Below, one piece after another: positions 1-9,668 of a stretch of 64,000 nt of DNA (the stretch's first letter is position 1; each line of letters starts with the position of its first letter). The position numbers were made by a program, and so were the translations under genes. The stretch is taken from assembly GCA_000824785.1 (NCBI GenBank), contig CCNB01000015.1, forward strand, positions 1-64,000. The letters run 5' to 3'. Under the pieces are notes generated by a model. That model saw nothing but the letters and a program-made list of their open reading frames with translations, ran no database searches and was not told where the DNA came from. Origin of the DNA: Mesorhizobium plurifarium (GTDB taxonomy: Bacteria; Pseudomonadota; Alphaproteobacteria; Rhizobiales; Rhizobiaceae).

Positions 1-200
1 TGCGGTCTTCACCGGACGCGTACTCTTTATCCGTATAATGGCGTCGCGAAATCGACAGTTGCTCGCAATGTCGCTCACTAGGCGCTCATCTGCGGTCATA
101 CCATGCTCTTCCGAACCGCCAGCGAGATGCTCGGCGAACGCGTCGTCCTCGCCTGCGACGCAGCCTTGCCATACCGAGTGATCGCCAGGTCAGTTCCGCC

Positions 201-485
201 CTAACCGAGGACAACCTGTTGAGGCTCCACACCTAGGACGCGGAACGCAGGGGAAGCGAGGCGACTGATTGGCGTTTTTGACTTTAGGCTGCCGTGGGGA
301 CGGTGCCAATTGTATCTGTGCAGCCAGACAGGCAGTTCGGCGGCACGTGATCGGATGTCGGATAGGCAATGGCATATGCCCTTTCGCGCGGCGCCGTCTG
401 GATGAAGCGCTCGGCCTGCCTGCACCTTCGTGCTCCCGGTGCCCCACGCCCCGGATGGACTCACCATAAGGCCGTTCCAAAACAA
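201..485 (-). pseudogene. IS481-type transposase, C-terminal remnant
   Basis: The minus-strand reading carries YNWHRPHGSLKSKTPISRL, the characteristic end of the integrase core in IS481-family transposases, with no intact N-terminal part. It is a dead fragment. A second IS481 piece lies just to the right on the opposite strand, so at least two insertions decayed here. Confidence 0.7.
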
Positions 486-502
486 GAACAGCGGGACATG
501 CA

Positions 503-735
503 GGCATCACGGATCACATACCGGATAATGGTCAGGTCGAGCGGATGAACCGAACCATCAAGGACGTCACCGTCAAGGTCTACCACTACGACGATCTGGA
601 AAACCTGAAAGCCCATATCCTGCCCTTCGTTGCCGCATACATCTTTGCCAAGCACCTCAAAGCGCTGCAGTGGGGAACACCCTACCAGGTCATATGCGAC
701 GCGTGGACCAAGGACCCTGCGCTGCGATGCGCAGC
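503..735 (+). pseudogene. IS481-type transposase, C-terminal remnant
   Basis: The plus-strand reading has the third catalytic block of an rve integrase (DNGQVERMNRTIKD, containing the catalytic glutamate), followed by a YHYDD segment and a GTPYQVICDAWTKDP tail typical of IS481 transposases. There is no N-terminal half, so it cannot be active. The stretch from 736 to 928 holds nothing recognisable. Confidence 0.7.
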
Positions 736-928
736 CACTGTTTGGGCTTGGCGACGAAGGCCTCCATGCCTCAGCGGTTTTTGTAGGCGATCTTGTCGCA
801 GGCGTGTCTGCGGGATGACCGGCTCACCGCCCTGGTCGACGACCACATCATGCGGTCGATCGGCGTGAGCCTTGAATCTGATTTGCCTATCGAAGGGAAA
901 TCCCAAGCCGCTAAATTGTCGCTACGGC

Positions 929-1876
929 CTAGATAATAGGGCCACAAAGCCGAGAAGTGCGAAGTTCATCTCCGTCAGCAATATCGACGAATTGTGATCC
1001 ATAAGATGTTTGCTTTGGTTTTCCCCAGTTCACGCCCATTCCGACACCGCCGCCGCTCTCCGTCTCGCCCTCGAACAGACCTCGATCTAGACGAGAACGC
1101 CAATCTAGAAGACGAATGGCTATAGCCAGACGCGAATTGGGCCCGTGCTCTTTCAACGGACTCGTTCGATGCCAAACTGACTTTGTGAAAAGTAGCGCGT
1201 CCCCAAGGTCGAAACCATCTTCAAACTTACTTTTCTCGAAAATCGCTTCTAAACAACCTGACTTGGAGAATATTTGCCGAAGCGACGATGATATCACGCT
1301 GATATCTTTGCCGTCACTCATCTCCCTTGAAAGCAAACTTGAGAGCTGAAAATTGAAAGATCCGGATAATATGCGCTCTGGCACGTAAGCTAGACCGCCT
1401 CCTATATCCGGATCAACCTTGTCCAGGGGAACCCAGATACTGTATCCTGGGTCGACCGGACGAATGAAACGGAAGCTGAGGGAGTCGTAATGCCAGGTGA
1501 AGCCGGTTTCGCCTTTTGTCAATTCAAAGGCTAGCCCCTCGCTCACTATGAGGGGGGTACCGACAAGGCTGATCACAGCCTTGCGGAACGAGTTGGCGGT
1601 GTAGATGCGTCGCAAAACCGCAGCCTCGCCAAGGCCGTAAGTCAGTCGGTTGAAGGCGGCTCCGTAATTTGTGTTGAGCTCTTTCGCTGATCTGACGTTC
1701 AGCAAAGCTGCCTCTCTGAGAGCCAGTATACATTCACGACTAAACAGGCCGTGTATTTTCAGGAACCCGTTGCTTTTAAAGCTTTCGCTCTGTTCCGATG
1801 AAATATCGATCGGATTCACCAAGCGACAGTTACTGTTCTCGTCGTTTAGCTCACGCAAGAATGTAGACATTTCCAT
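929..1876 (-). CDS. PhyH-like Fe(II)/2-oxoglutarate-dependent oxygenase
   Basis: A 315-residue protein resembling the phytanoyl-CoA dioxygenase (PhyH) superfamily. The iron ligands can be seen as H129-x-D131 (in TWHYDS) and the distal H236 (in VWHRTSP), with R249 or R255 placed to bind 2-oxoglutarate. The family hydroxylates small molecules, amino acids or lipids; the substrate here is unknown. The start at 1876 is preceded by GAGGAGAG. The start codon overlaps the stop of the SET-domain gene upstream (TAATG), so the two are translationally coupled and should be expressed together from the sigma-54/NifA promoter in front of the SET gene. An in-frame extension further upstream is rejected because it would lie inside the SET gene. 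What is seen is the motif set and coupling; a joint pathway is inferred. Confidence 0.82.
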   Translation of the reverse strand: MEMSTFLRELNDENSNCRLVNPIDISSEQSESFKSNGFLKIHGLFSRECILALREAALLNVRSAKELNTNYGAAFNRLTYGLGEAAVLRRIYTANSFRKAVISLVGTPLIVSEGLAFELTKGETGFTWHYDSLSFRFIRPVDPGYSIWVPLDKVDPDIGGGLAYVPERILSGSFNFQLSSLLSREMSDGKDISVISSSLRQIFSKSGCLEAIFEKSKFEDGFDLGDALLFTKSVWHRTSPLKEHGPNSRLAIAIRLLDWRSRLDRGLFEGETESGGGVGMGVNWGKPKQTSYGSQFVDIADGDELRTSRLCGPII

Positions 1877-2391
1877 TATGCTCTCCTCGAAGTGCTTTGT
1901 CGTGAGAGGTATGGTGCATAGAATCCAGACACGAGTAAAGGATGATCCCGGGGCAACTTGTCGAATCCTACTGCTGAACCTCGGCAATTTATTGCTGAGC
2001 ATAGGCAAACTGGTACGCCGATGCATTCAGTTTCCGTCGTGGCGTAGTCGAACGACACTTCCTCGCCACAACAGATTTCACGAATGGCGATGAAATCGTA
2101 CGCTCCTAGTCTATTTGGTATTATCGCAAGGTTAGGGTTACAAGAATGATTTAAGATGGCAGCCGGACACTCCAAGATGCCGTGGACATTCAATTCGAGC
2201 TGGATGGAGTTCGTCGTGCGAACACTTCCGACGCGGGAAGCGACTCCTTTAATCACGAGCTCTCCTGGCAGAAAATGCAGCGCTGCAAATACTCCGCGAC
2301 CCTTGTCGCACTCGGTGTGTCTGACTGCTACGTTGCGCTCATTGAGTTTCCTTGCGCAAGCGACTTCATCTATCAGGATCGATATAGACAC
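1876..2391 (-). CDS. SET-domain protein with post-SET cysteines (paralogue 1)
   Basis: A 171-residue protein with the complete signature of a SET methyltransferase: GRG at 31-33, NHSCNPN at 81-87, GEEVSFDY at 109-116 with the catalytic tyrosine, and a post-SET C-x-C-x4-C motif at 129-136 that, with C84, should bind zinc. SET proteins transfer methyl groups from S-adenosylmethionine to lysine; the bacterial target is unknown. I prefer the GTG at 2391, which lies 8 bases after AAAGGA; an in-frame TTG at 2397 sits too close to that site. It is first in an operon with the 2OG oxygenase. A sigma-54 element and a NifA site lie 80-200 bp upstream. A paralogue lies at 4212-4781 with the same upstream signals. 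Confidence 0.82.
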   Translation of the reverse strand: MSISILIDEVACARKLNERNVAVRHTECDKGRGVFAALHFLPGELVIKGVASRVGSVRTTNSIQLELNVHGILECPAAILNHSCNPNLAIIPNRLGAYDFIAIREICCGEEVSFDYATTETECIGVPVCLCSAINCRGSAVGFDKLPRDHPLLVSGFYAPYLSRQSTSRRA

Positions 2392-2471
2392 GGCCAAATC
2401 CTTTGACTACAAATGCCAGCTTTCGCCCCTGTGCATGCAGGCACTCGCATCCCTTACCTCATCAAAGAATG

Positions 2472-2488
2472 CTCAAGATTCGTGCCAG
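2472..2488 (-). promoter_or_regulatory. Sigma-54 (-24/-12) promoter of the SET1-oxygenase operon
   Basis: The minus strand reads CTGGCACGAATCTTGAGC: -24 GG (2486-2485), ten bases, then GA in place of the usual GC. The same TTGA form occurs at nifH and SET2 in this window. It is about 80 bp before the GTG start. Confidence 0.68.
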
Positions 2489-2576
2489 CCAACTAGTCGA
2501 GCCGAAAAATTTTTTTTTGCATTCTTTTCAGTTACTAAGGCGGGTACGAAGCAAGAGAATGGCTGTCTGGGTCCTT

Positions 2577-2592
2577 TGTTCTGAATCCGACA
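2577..2592 (-). promoter_or_regulatory. NifA upstream activator sequence
   Basis: TGT-tctgaatccg-ACA, an exact TGT-N10-ACA NifA site, about 90 bp upstream of the -24 element. From 2593 to 2984 I see no gene, only decayed sequence next to an IS701 remnant. Confidence 0.7.
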
Positions 2593-2984
2593 AACACGAG
2601 AGCCGCTCCGCCCCATTGCATCGGCAAATCGCGGCAGGCTCGTGTTCATCGGACATGTACGCCCTCTCTGCCCCTCCTCGATGCGGAGATTTTGGGCCAA
2701 TTCTCTGGGATGGACGCGGGCGCCCATGTTTGCGCTGGACATTATTGTCAGTACTCGCGTGTGCCGAAACGTGCTGTTTGACATTTATGTCCAGGTTTAT
2801 CGGCCGAAAACCGCTGACACACGCTTCGGTTGGATGCTGCCGCTCAGCCTCGCCGCGATGACGTGAGGCATCAGAGGAATTCGACCTGTACCCGTGATGA
2901 TGTCGGCGAGTTCGCCCGAATCGGGTACAACGTCTTCGATGAAAGGGCGCGATAGCCCGCTGCTGGTGGCCTCGTCCCAGCTTC

Positions 2985-3625
2985 TGCCTGAGTTCCTGAT
3001 CGTCTCGCTCGATCCGCCAACGGAGCTTGTCGGCGTCGACCAGCTGGGGTGATCGCAGCATCGGCCGGCAAGATGGAGAGATACTTGCTCGGCTCGATGT
3101 CGCTTCAGGCCACTCGTCCGGTCGCCACTCTTCGGCGTGAGCCTCGGACCGATCATAATCCTTGAGGCCGGCCGCAAGCGCACAGCGGCGAAGCGCAAGC
3201 GCGATCGGCGGCTTGGTCTGGAAAGCGATTTCTGCGGGAATATCAGCCTTCTCGCGTGGTCCCGGATTCTCCGTCCAGGTGCGTGAGAGATACATCGGAA
3301 GCGAGGCTGGCTAATTGGCGATCGATAGGCTGACCGCAACCTAGCGGTTGTCCTGCCTGCCCATCTGGCCGCAATACTGACGCGCTACGCCCATCTAGTG
3401 CTTGCCCTTCTTGGGAAAGCCCGTGATCGTCGACGATCCACGTCCGAATCGATCCACACTGCTCGATTTGTGGAAGAACCCAGTCGCGCCACCAAGGCCG
3501 CATCCGACCATGGCGCCTGTCACACAAAATGCAGCAGAGACTGATGCTTGGCCGCGACCCACGACGGCGCCGCGACGGCCGCGCTCCATCGGCATTAGAA
3601 GTCCCAGGCAATAATCGTTCACGGC
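2985..3625 (-). pseudogene. IS701-family transposase, frameshifted remnant
   Basis: The minus strand carries, in shifting frames, blocks of an IS701 DDE transposase: IRTWIVDD then FPKKGKH, then YLSRTWTENPGPREKA with FQTKPPIALA, then LRWRIERDDQELRQ. The frames change at least twice and both ends are missing, so it is inactive. Confidence 0.72.
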
Positions 3626-4211
3626 TCAGGTCGGTCGGCGTGGCCGATCACCCCGATCAAAGCATCGACATAGGCGTCAAATGCGGCTTCACTCTCGGCT
3701 GTCCAGCTGGTATGATATGCTTCCTTGATCACGAATCAGCACGCTAACAAATCTGCAACTGGCGCGAATCCCTTCGCAGCCGCGACCGACTCAGTAAGAT
3801 TAATCCGAAGGCAAATCAAACCTAAATACGGATTGCATTCAGAACCCGACGTTTGAAGCATCCCTGTCGTGGCGTCAGCCGAGTTCGAGCGCTGCACCAG
3901 AGCGCCGTCCAGATTGAAGCCTCATCCGGCGAATTTCTTCGGCGACCGGTGTTGAACGCATCAACGCAATCCCAACTCAAAGATGCTTTATGTCGCCACG
4001 CCGTCGAGCACCTAAAGCCCAGGCTGGTCCAGCTGCGGTTTCAGTCACACCTTAGGCCTGCATCATCGAAAGCTGAGCGGCGTGGAACCAAAGCCTGATG
4101 AATAGGCGGCTAGGATGTGTCCCGATTAATCGATTGCCGTCCGTCAGCAGATCACCTCCAGGTCGGGGGGGCTCTCGTCGTTCGACCGCTCCGAGAGCCA
4201 GCGCATGGTTC
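3626..4211. other. Gap without a recognisable gene
   Basis: Both strands have only short open frames without family motifs or convincing ribosome-binding sites. The stretch separates the IS701 remnant from the end of SET paralogue 2 and is probably decayed mobile DNA. Confidence 0.5.
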
Positions 4212-4781
4212 TCAAAGTGGCTGAGGACTTGGGGCAGCGTCGCCAGCTTCCTCTGAGGCTGTCCGGGTTTTCGCAAGATATGGTGCGAAGAATCCGGATG
4301 CGAGCAGCGGATGATCGGGAGGTAACATAGAGAAACCTCTGGCTGCGCCTCGGCAATTTCCCGCCGAACATAGACAGACTGAGACGCCAACGCACTCCAA
4401 CTCCGAGGTGGCGTAGTCCCAAGTCACTTCGGCATCAGGATGGATTTGCCGAATAGCCACAAAATCGTAGGCTCCGAACCGATTGGGTAGGATCGCCAAA
4501 TTGGGGTTACAAGAATGATTCACAACAACGGCGGGCTCCTCAAAGAGAGCATGTACATCCCAATCCAATTGGATGGAGTCCGTCGTGCGAATCCGTTCCA
4601 TGCGGTCAAGCAACCCAACGATCACGATCTCGCCAGGCAGGAATTCGCGAGTGGCAAATACGCCTCGCCCCCTTTCGGCCCCGGTATCACCGACCGATAC
4701 GTTTCGGGCGTTCAGTCGCCTTGCGCAGCCAACGTCATCTGTTAGAATTGAGGGGGCCTTATATATATCGAGATCATGCAT
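4212..4781 (-). CDS. SET-domain protein with post-SET cysteines (paralogue 2)
   Basis: A 189-residue paralogue of the protein at 1876-2391. It has RGRGVF near 38-42, NHSCNPN at 88-94, the EVTWDYA catalytic block at 118-124 and the post-SET C136-x-C138-x4-C143. The two proteins align along nearly their whole length, including the DHPLL-SGF-APYL end; this copy has a longer charged tail. The start at 4781 follows GAAGGAAT at good spacing. It is monocistronic as far as can be seen. Its promoter region resembles that of paralogue 1, with a sigma-54 element and a TGT-N10-ACA site. A SAM-dependent lysine methyltransferase is the family expectation; the target and a link to nitrogen fixation are inferred from regulation only. 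Confidence 0.82.
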   Translation of the reverse strand: MHDLDIYKAPSILTDDVGCARRLNARNVSVGDTGAERGRGVFATREFLPGEIVIVGLLDRMERIRTTDSIQLDWDVHALFEEPAVVVNHSCNPNLAILPNRFGAYDFVAIRQIHPDAEVTWDYATSELECVGVSVCLCSAGNCRGAARGFSMLPPDHPLLASGFFAPYLAKTRTASEEAGDAAPSPQPL

Positions 4782-4919
4782 AGATATTCCTTCTGTGTGC
4801 TAAATCCATGTGTGGTCATCTCACATCGTCCGGGAAGACGTTACTTGACCATCTGGACACGTGAAACTTTTATTGATGAGTACCATCGCTTCTCAGACAC
4901 TCTAGCTGCACCACAACGA

Positions 4920-4937
4920 GATCAAGATTCATGCCAA
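4920..4937 (-). promoter_or_regulatory. Sigma-54 (-24/-12) promoter of SET paralogue 2
   Basis: The minus strand reads TTGGCATGAATCTTGATC, with GG-N10-GA spacing, nearly identical to the nifH element (TTGGCATGAGTTTTGAGC). It is about 140 bp before the start codon. Confidence 0.68.
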
Positions 4938-5008
4938 CCTTCCAGGCAGACTCGAAGGCAACTTTTCGTACCATTTTGACTTTACAAGAGAATGGCTGAA
5001 CGAGTTTG

Positions 5009-5024
5009 TGTCGGAAACTCGACA
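5009..5024 (-). promoter_or_regulatory. NifA upstream activator sequence
   Basis: TGT-cggaaactcg-ACA, exact TGT-N10-ACA, about 75 bp upstream of the -24 element of SET paralogue 2. Confidence 0.7.
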
Positions 5025-5109
5025 GACCTGACAGAACTTTGTTGGGAAGTTCAAATCTCCTGTCGAATGACCTTTCCTTTGGTATCAAACAGGTTGCCCG
5101 GTCGTGTCC

Positions 5110-5400
5110 CGTCAGATGGCATAGGTCGGCGGTTACGAAGCCGCTGGCGAGCGCGCCACTAGCAGCGCTGTAGCGAGTGAGCGGTGTCGGTGGTCATTGG
5201 CGCTTTCCGGTAGGGTTTGGTTGTTGACACCAAAACCCATTTCGGAAGAACCACCGATAACCGATGACATGACAAACCTCCGCACGCTCAGGGAGAAGAC
5301 CCCGATCTGCTGCGCGAGGTGATCGGCCTTGCCGCCGAAGGGCTGATGAGACACACCCGGAAGAAAGGGGCGGTCCATGCCATCAAATGGGCAGTGCAGC
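5110..5400 (+). mobile_element. IS256-family element, left-end remnant (copy 1 of 3)
   Basis: The leader and first codons of an IS256-type transposase: a stretch with CGAGCGCGCCA and GTAGCGAGTGAGCGG, a GTAGGGTTTGGTTGTTGA leader and an N-terminal reading (DDMTNLRTLREKTPD). The same left end recurs at about 29185 and 47190. The rest of the transposase is absent. Confidence 0.7.
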
Positions 5401-5639
5401 GGGCCAGATGTATAACTCTGGAAAAATCAGTCTGCTCCTGGTCAGCTTGCCAGCCGTGGCGCGCTTATCAGCCCGGCCCTCCCGGGTGAGCCGGCGACCA
5501 ATGCCGCCAGGTACAGCACGCAGCGAGACACAATCAGCGGCTTCTGGATTTGCCTCCTAGTCTCTCATGTTCCCTGTCAAGCAGAGGGCGAGAGGAGATC
5601 GGCTGCTTGGCAGGTTTTGCGAAGCAGTCGGATCGTGAA

Positions 5640-5990
5640 GCTGCACAGGGCTGGGGGTGGAGCTCAGAGACGACGGTTGATCAGACTCTCATCCGCGGGT
5701 TGGGTACCGGCCTTCCGTGTCTTCGTCTCGGGGCTGTCCTCGGTCTAGAGGGCGGGCCTCGGGCGCATCGGCTCGGCACATAACTCTTATGACCGTGGTC
5801 AAGAATGAGGGATGACGTTTTTTTGCCCTATGTCTTTTGCCACAGGTTTGTTCGTCATTGATGAGGGGGCAGCACGGAGACGGGATGGGCTTGAGACGAC
5901 GGTTGATCCAGCTCTTATCCGCGGGTTGGTTACCGCACTTCCGTAATCCGTCCTGGGCTATCCCTGTCTAGCATCGGGCGTTGGGCTGAT
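5640..5990 (+). repeat. Degenerate direct repeat next to IS110 ends
   Basis: Two copies of about 50 bp (5667-5717 and 5893-5944) share GACGACGGTTGATC, then TTATCCGCGGGTTGG or a close variant, then TACCG and CTTCCGT. A third, more diverged copy is at about 27147-27200. They look like ends or flanks of the IS110-type elements. The stretch 5401-5639 contains nothing else recognisable. Confidence 0.5.
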
Positions 5991-6002
5991 GCCCAGCCAC
6001 AT

Positions 6003-7385
6003 AGTTAGGGACGGGAGCTCCCCACCGTGGCCACATCCCGTCGCCGTACTGCCCAGTTTTTCCGCCGAGAGATCCGGCGCGGGCAGAGCCCTCAATCCGG
6101 CGGCGCCCGCGCCGGGCGCGCGCTTACCGGGATCCTGACCTTCGATGAACAGCAAGCGCACCGCATTTCAGTTGACCGGTTCGACCTGGTGGCCAATGGC
6201 CCACAGGAACGCCGCCATCTCGCGCGCGATCGCCGCAACGACGATGGGTTTCTTCTTGCCCGCGGCCATCAGGCGCCGTTAGCGGGCGCAAAGCCGGGTC
6301 TGCGCCTTCCAGGCGATCTCGCGTACCGCCTTCGGCAGGCCCTCGAGGCGGACGCGAATGGGCTCCGTCACCCTGGCGGGATAGCGGTAGGCCCAAGCGC
6401 CTTCGATCAGGACGCGGCGGGCGCGGCGATTGCCGGCCAATGTCAGGCCACCGCGCTTGACCGTCTCGCCGGTCGAGCGCTCCGAGGGCACCAGGCCGAG
6501 AAAGGCCATCAGCTGGCGCGGATTGTCGAAGCGGCGGACATCGCCGACTTCGCTGACAAAGGTGACGGAGACGATGAAGGACACACCACGCAGCGCCTGA
6601 TAGGCCGCCACCACCGGCGCCATCGACCAGCTCGGTACCAGCTCGGCCAACTGCGCATCCAGCCGCTCCAGCCGAGCCTGCGCATCGGTGATCACGTCGA
6701 CCTGGTCCTGGAACACGATCTGCTGTGCCGGATGGTCGAACTTTTGCGCCGCCAGCCAGCGGGCATGAGCCCGGTCCAGTTCTTGAAACCGGTAAAGACC
6801 CGGCCATGGCGCAGCAGGAACGAAAGCAGCATCTGGCGCTTCTTGCGCAGATCCTCGCTCGCCGCGGCACGCACCCGCACCATGTCGCGCACCGCTTCAT
6901 GCACCGCGTCTGGAACCCAGATTCCCTTCAGTTCTCCGGCCCGCAACAGCCGTGCTAGGCTGACCGCATCGCGCCGGTTCGTCTTGACGCGCTCGCCCGG
7001 GCGCTTGGGGATCAGCGAAGGCGCAACGACATCGCAGCGCTGACCGAGCTCGACGATCTGCCGGCAGAGCCCGTAGCCGGTCGGGCCGGCTTCGTAACAA
7101 AAATGCAGGCGAGGATGCTTTTTCTCCAGCCTGCGCACGAAGCGCTCGACCGCCGCCGGCCTCGCCTCGATCTCGCCGAAAAACCGGACCTCCCCATTGC
7201 GACCACTCTCGGCAACCGCAATGGCGTGCTTCGCCTTCGACACATCGACACCTACGTAAAAGACGCTATCTTGCTTCATGGCCCGTCCTTTCTTCGCTGG
7301 GGCTCGGCTCGGGCACTCCCCGAAGCAACCCCCGTTTGCTTAACAGCTGCAAAGACTAAGGGCGGGCCGCCGCTCAGACCACGGT
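6003..7385 (-). mobile_element. IS110-family element, transposase broken
   Basis: The minus strand encodes an IS110 transposase from 7279 down to about 6170. The N-terminal part has the DEDD nuclease fold (YVGVDVSKAKHAIAVAE, later TNRRDAVSLARLLR) and the C-terminal part the Transposase_20 serine region (ALRGVSFIVSVTFVSEVGD, FDNPRQLMAFLGLVPSE). A frameshift near 6760 splits the two halves, and an in-frame stop near 6280 cuts the last 35 or so residues. The element edges are inferred from the motif GACGGGAG-TCCCCACCGTGG, which recurs at the start of the neighbouring copy. Confidence 0.78.
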
Positions 7386-7392
7386 CATAACG

Positions 7393-8205
7393 TCTAGCGA
7401 CGGGAGTTCCCCACCGTGGCCCCACCCCCAGCACTATGCAGCGGGTTGGGTCGAGACCGGCTAACTAAGACGGCGCGACTTCCCGGCCGATGGCCCACAA
7501 GAAGGCAGCCATCTCGCGAGCGATTGCGGCGGCGACCACCGGCGGCTTCTTGCCGGCGGCGCTGAGGCGACGATAGCGGGCGCAAAGCCGCACTTGCCCC
7601 TTCCAGGCAATATCGCGGACAGCCTTGGGCAGCCCCTCGAGCCGCACCCTCAGGGCCTCGCTGACCCTGGCAGGATAGCGATAAGTCCATGCCGCTTCGA
7701 CCAGGGCGCGGCGGGCGCGTCGATTGCCGGCGAGCGTAAGGCTCGACCGGCGAACCGTGTCACCGGTCGAACGCTCCCCCGGGACGAGGCCGAGAAAGGC
7801 CATCAACTGCGGCGGCGTATCGAAGCGACGCACATCCCCAATCTCGTCCGCGAAGATCACTGCGACCAGGAACGAAGCGCCGCGCATGGCCTGATAGGCC
7901 TCGACGACCCGCGCCATCGAAGCAGACGTGCAGGCGATCATACTTTTTTCCCAGCTTCTTGATCGTCCGCGCTATCGCCGCAGGACTATTCTCGACCTCG
8001 CCGACAAACCGGACCTCGCCGTTGCGGCCGCCCTCCGCGATCGCAACCGCGTGCTTCTTCTTGGCTACATCAAACGCAACAAATGCTTCGCTATACTCTC
8101 CCATGGCTCGCCCTCCGTGCGTGAGGATCGGCTCGGCCCATCCGAGCAACCCTCGTCTTTTAATCGCACGAAAGGGCGGGCCACCGATCTCAGCCCCGGA
8201 ACATG
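7393..8205 (-). mobile_element. IS110-family element, internally deleted transposase
   Basis: A second, diverged IS110 copy in tandem with the first. The N-terminal 60 or so residues (starting MGEYSEAFVAFDVAKKKHA at 8104) are followed, after a deletion of most of the nuclease domain, by the C-terminal region (VVEAYQAMRGASFLVAVIF, FDTPPQLMAFLGLVPGERS, ending near 7465). It is not functional. The two copies are different elements or old duplicates, since their sequences differ throughout. Confidence 0.75.
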
Positions 8206-8241
8206 ACGCCTAGATGCAGAGGGCGATGCTGGCAACCAACT

Positions 8242-8739
8242 TCACTGCACTAGCCTTTCAAGCACCAAGATGTCGTAAAACTTTCCACCGTCAGCAAACA
8301 GCTCAGGAAGGCAGCCGGTGATCGAAAATCCACAATTCCTTTCTGCAAAGGAAATGCCTGCGGGCATGTCTTTGAACACCATCACGAAAATGCAGTGGAG
8401 GTCGAGGATAGTCGCTTGCTTCAAAAGAGCGTGCGCAAGAGCCGATCCAATTCCCCTGCAACGACATGACTCTTGGACATAGAGCGACATTTCGGCTGTG
8501 TGCTTAGCATCCTCTTTGACGCGGAACGGAGTGAGCGCAGTCCATCCGACCACAGCGCCGTTCTCAACGCATACAAAGGACTGAAGTGATGCATGCGAGG
8601 CGAACAGGAATTCTCTCATTTCATTAATGCTCCAAGCGCGTGTTCCTTCTGTCGATTCCCGGGCGCGACAGGCGGCGTTATGGATTCTGGTAACGCTTTG
8701 CAGGTCACCTGTTCGCAAAGGGCGTACGTGGTATGACAT
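8242..8739 (-). CDS. GNAT-family N-acetyltransferase
   Basis: A 165-residue GNAT protein. The acetyl-CoA binding motif is RCRGIGSA at about 93-100, preceded by the beta4 strand EMSLYV, and the N-terminal HNAACR segment resembles phosphinothricin-type acetyltransferases. GNAT enzymes move an acetyl group from acetyl-CoA to an amine; the acceptor cannot be read from sequence. The start at 8739 follows GGAGGA with good spacing, and the longer upstream frame has no such site. It is transcribed away from a second GNAT gene at 9183, with a 440-bp spacer between. No sigma-54 promoter was found upstream. Identical function for the two GNATs is not implied. Confidence 0.8.
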   Translation of the reverse strand: MSYHVRPLRTGDLQSVTRIHNAACRARESTEGTRAWSINEMREFLFASHASLQSFVCVENGAVVGWTALTPFRVKEDAKHTAEMSLYVQESCRCRGIGSALAHALLKQATILDLHCIFVMVFKDMPAGISFAERNCGFSITGCLPELFADGGKFYDILVLERLVQ

Positions 8740-9182
8740 CAGACGTCCTCCGATCTCATTCTCATTGCGGGTGGGTTCGAGAATGGCGTTCTCTGAAACA
8801 CGCAGCAAGCCTACCCGTGCTAGTAGCTTGAACCGTTGGATCCGCCTGTGGTTTGTTTGGCGTGCTAACAGATGGATGCGGACGTCTGGCCTCTGGAGGT
8901 GTTTGCGTAGGATCGCCACGTTGTCAGTCCCTCATCCCAAGACCGTCCAGGCGGGACGTGCTTGTCGACTCACCTGTGCAGACATTCGGTTTGGGGGCGA
9001 GCTGATCCCGGTGACGTTGCACCTTGGGGGCGATGACCTGATATGCGGCGCTGATGCTGGCCGCCGTCAACACAGTCATGTCGCGCGTCGTGTGGACTGC
9101 CGCGTGGTAAAGCACGTCTGCGCCAACTCCGGCGAATGGGGAACGCGACGCAGAGATAAACACGAATAGATGAGTTAGACTA

Positions 9183-9668
9183 ATGTTTCGACGTGCAAAT
9201 AATGGAGATGCCAGCGACATGGCAAGAATTTACAATCAGGCGTTGAAGCCTGGTGTATTTGCCATAAGTCAAATTGCACCCGACACTCACAATGAGCGAA
9301 TCGCATGGTTGAAGGATCATCAAGACCCCTATCCCGCGTACGTCTATGAGATTGATTGTAAAGTGATCGGCTGGTGCTCATTGAACAGATTTTCTCTACG
9401 CAGCGAATACACAGATGTCGCAGAAACGTCGCGCTACATTGATGAAGATCATCGAGGGAAAGGCATTGGCAAGCTTATGCATAGAAAGTTGATTGACGCG
9501 GCCAAGGGACATAATTTTCGTATACTTTTTTCACGAGTTGGCCAAAGGAACGTTATGAGTATTAATAGTGCTAAGGAGTTCTTTCGTCAGGTTGCCGTCC
9601 TTCATGAGGCAGTCCGCATCCATGATGAATGGCACAACGACGTATGGCTGTGGAAAAAATTGCGATAA
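9183..9668 (+). CDS. GNAT-family N-acetyltransferase (phosphinothricin/methionine-sulfoximine type)
   Basis: A 161-residue protein that looks full length for the Pat/MnaT group. Visible are the N-terminal MARIYNQAL block, the ETSRYIDEDHRGKGIGKLM acetyl-CoA loop (about 81-99) and the terminal VWLWKKL. Enzymes of this group acetylate the amino group of amino-acid analogues such as phosphinothricin; the natural substrate here is not known. The ATG at 9183 has a weak site (GAGTTAG) ahead. Its base composition is AT-richer than the neighbouring genes, which suggests separate origin. The gene sits between another GNAT and an ATP-grasp ligase, a combination often seen in peptide or amino-acid-analogue metabolism (inference). 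Confidence 0.8.
   Translation: MFRRANNGDASDMARIYNQALKPGVFAISQIAPDTHNERIAWLKDHQDPYPAYVYEIDCKVIGWCSLNRFSLRSEYTDVAETSRYIDEDHRGKGIGKLMHRKLIDAAKGHNFRILFSRVGQRNVMSINSAKEFFRQVAVLHEAVRIHDEWHNDVWLWKKLR

Noticed and set aside
6027..7043. A 338-codon open frame on the plus strand
   Set aside because: It is the antisense shadow of the IS110 transposase, which shows clear family motifs on the minus strand.
8740..9182. TAGCACGGGTAGGCTTGC between the two GNAT genes as a sigma-54 element
   Set aside because: The -24 GG is missing and the spacing is wrong; no NifA site was found.
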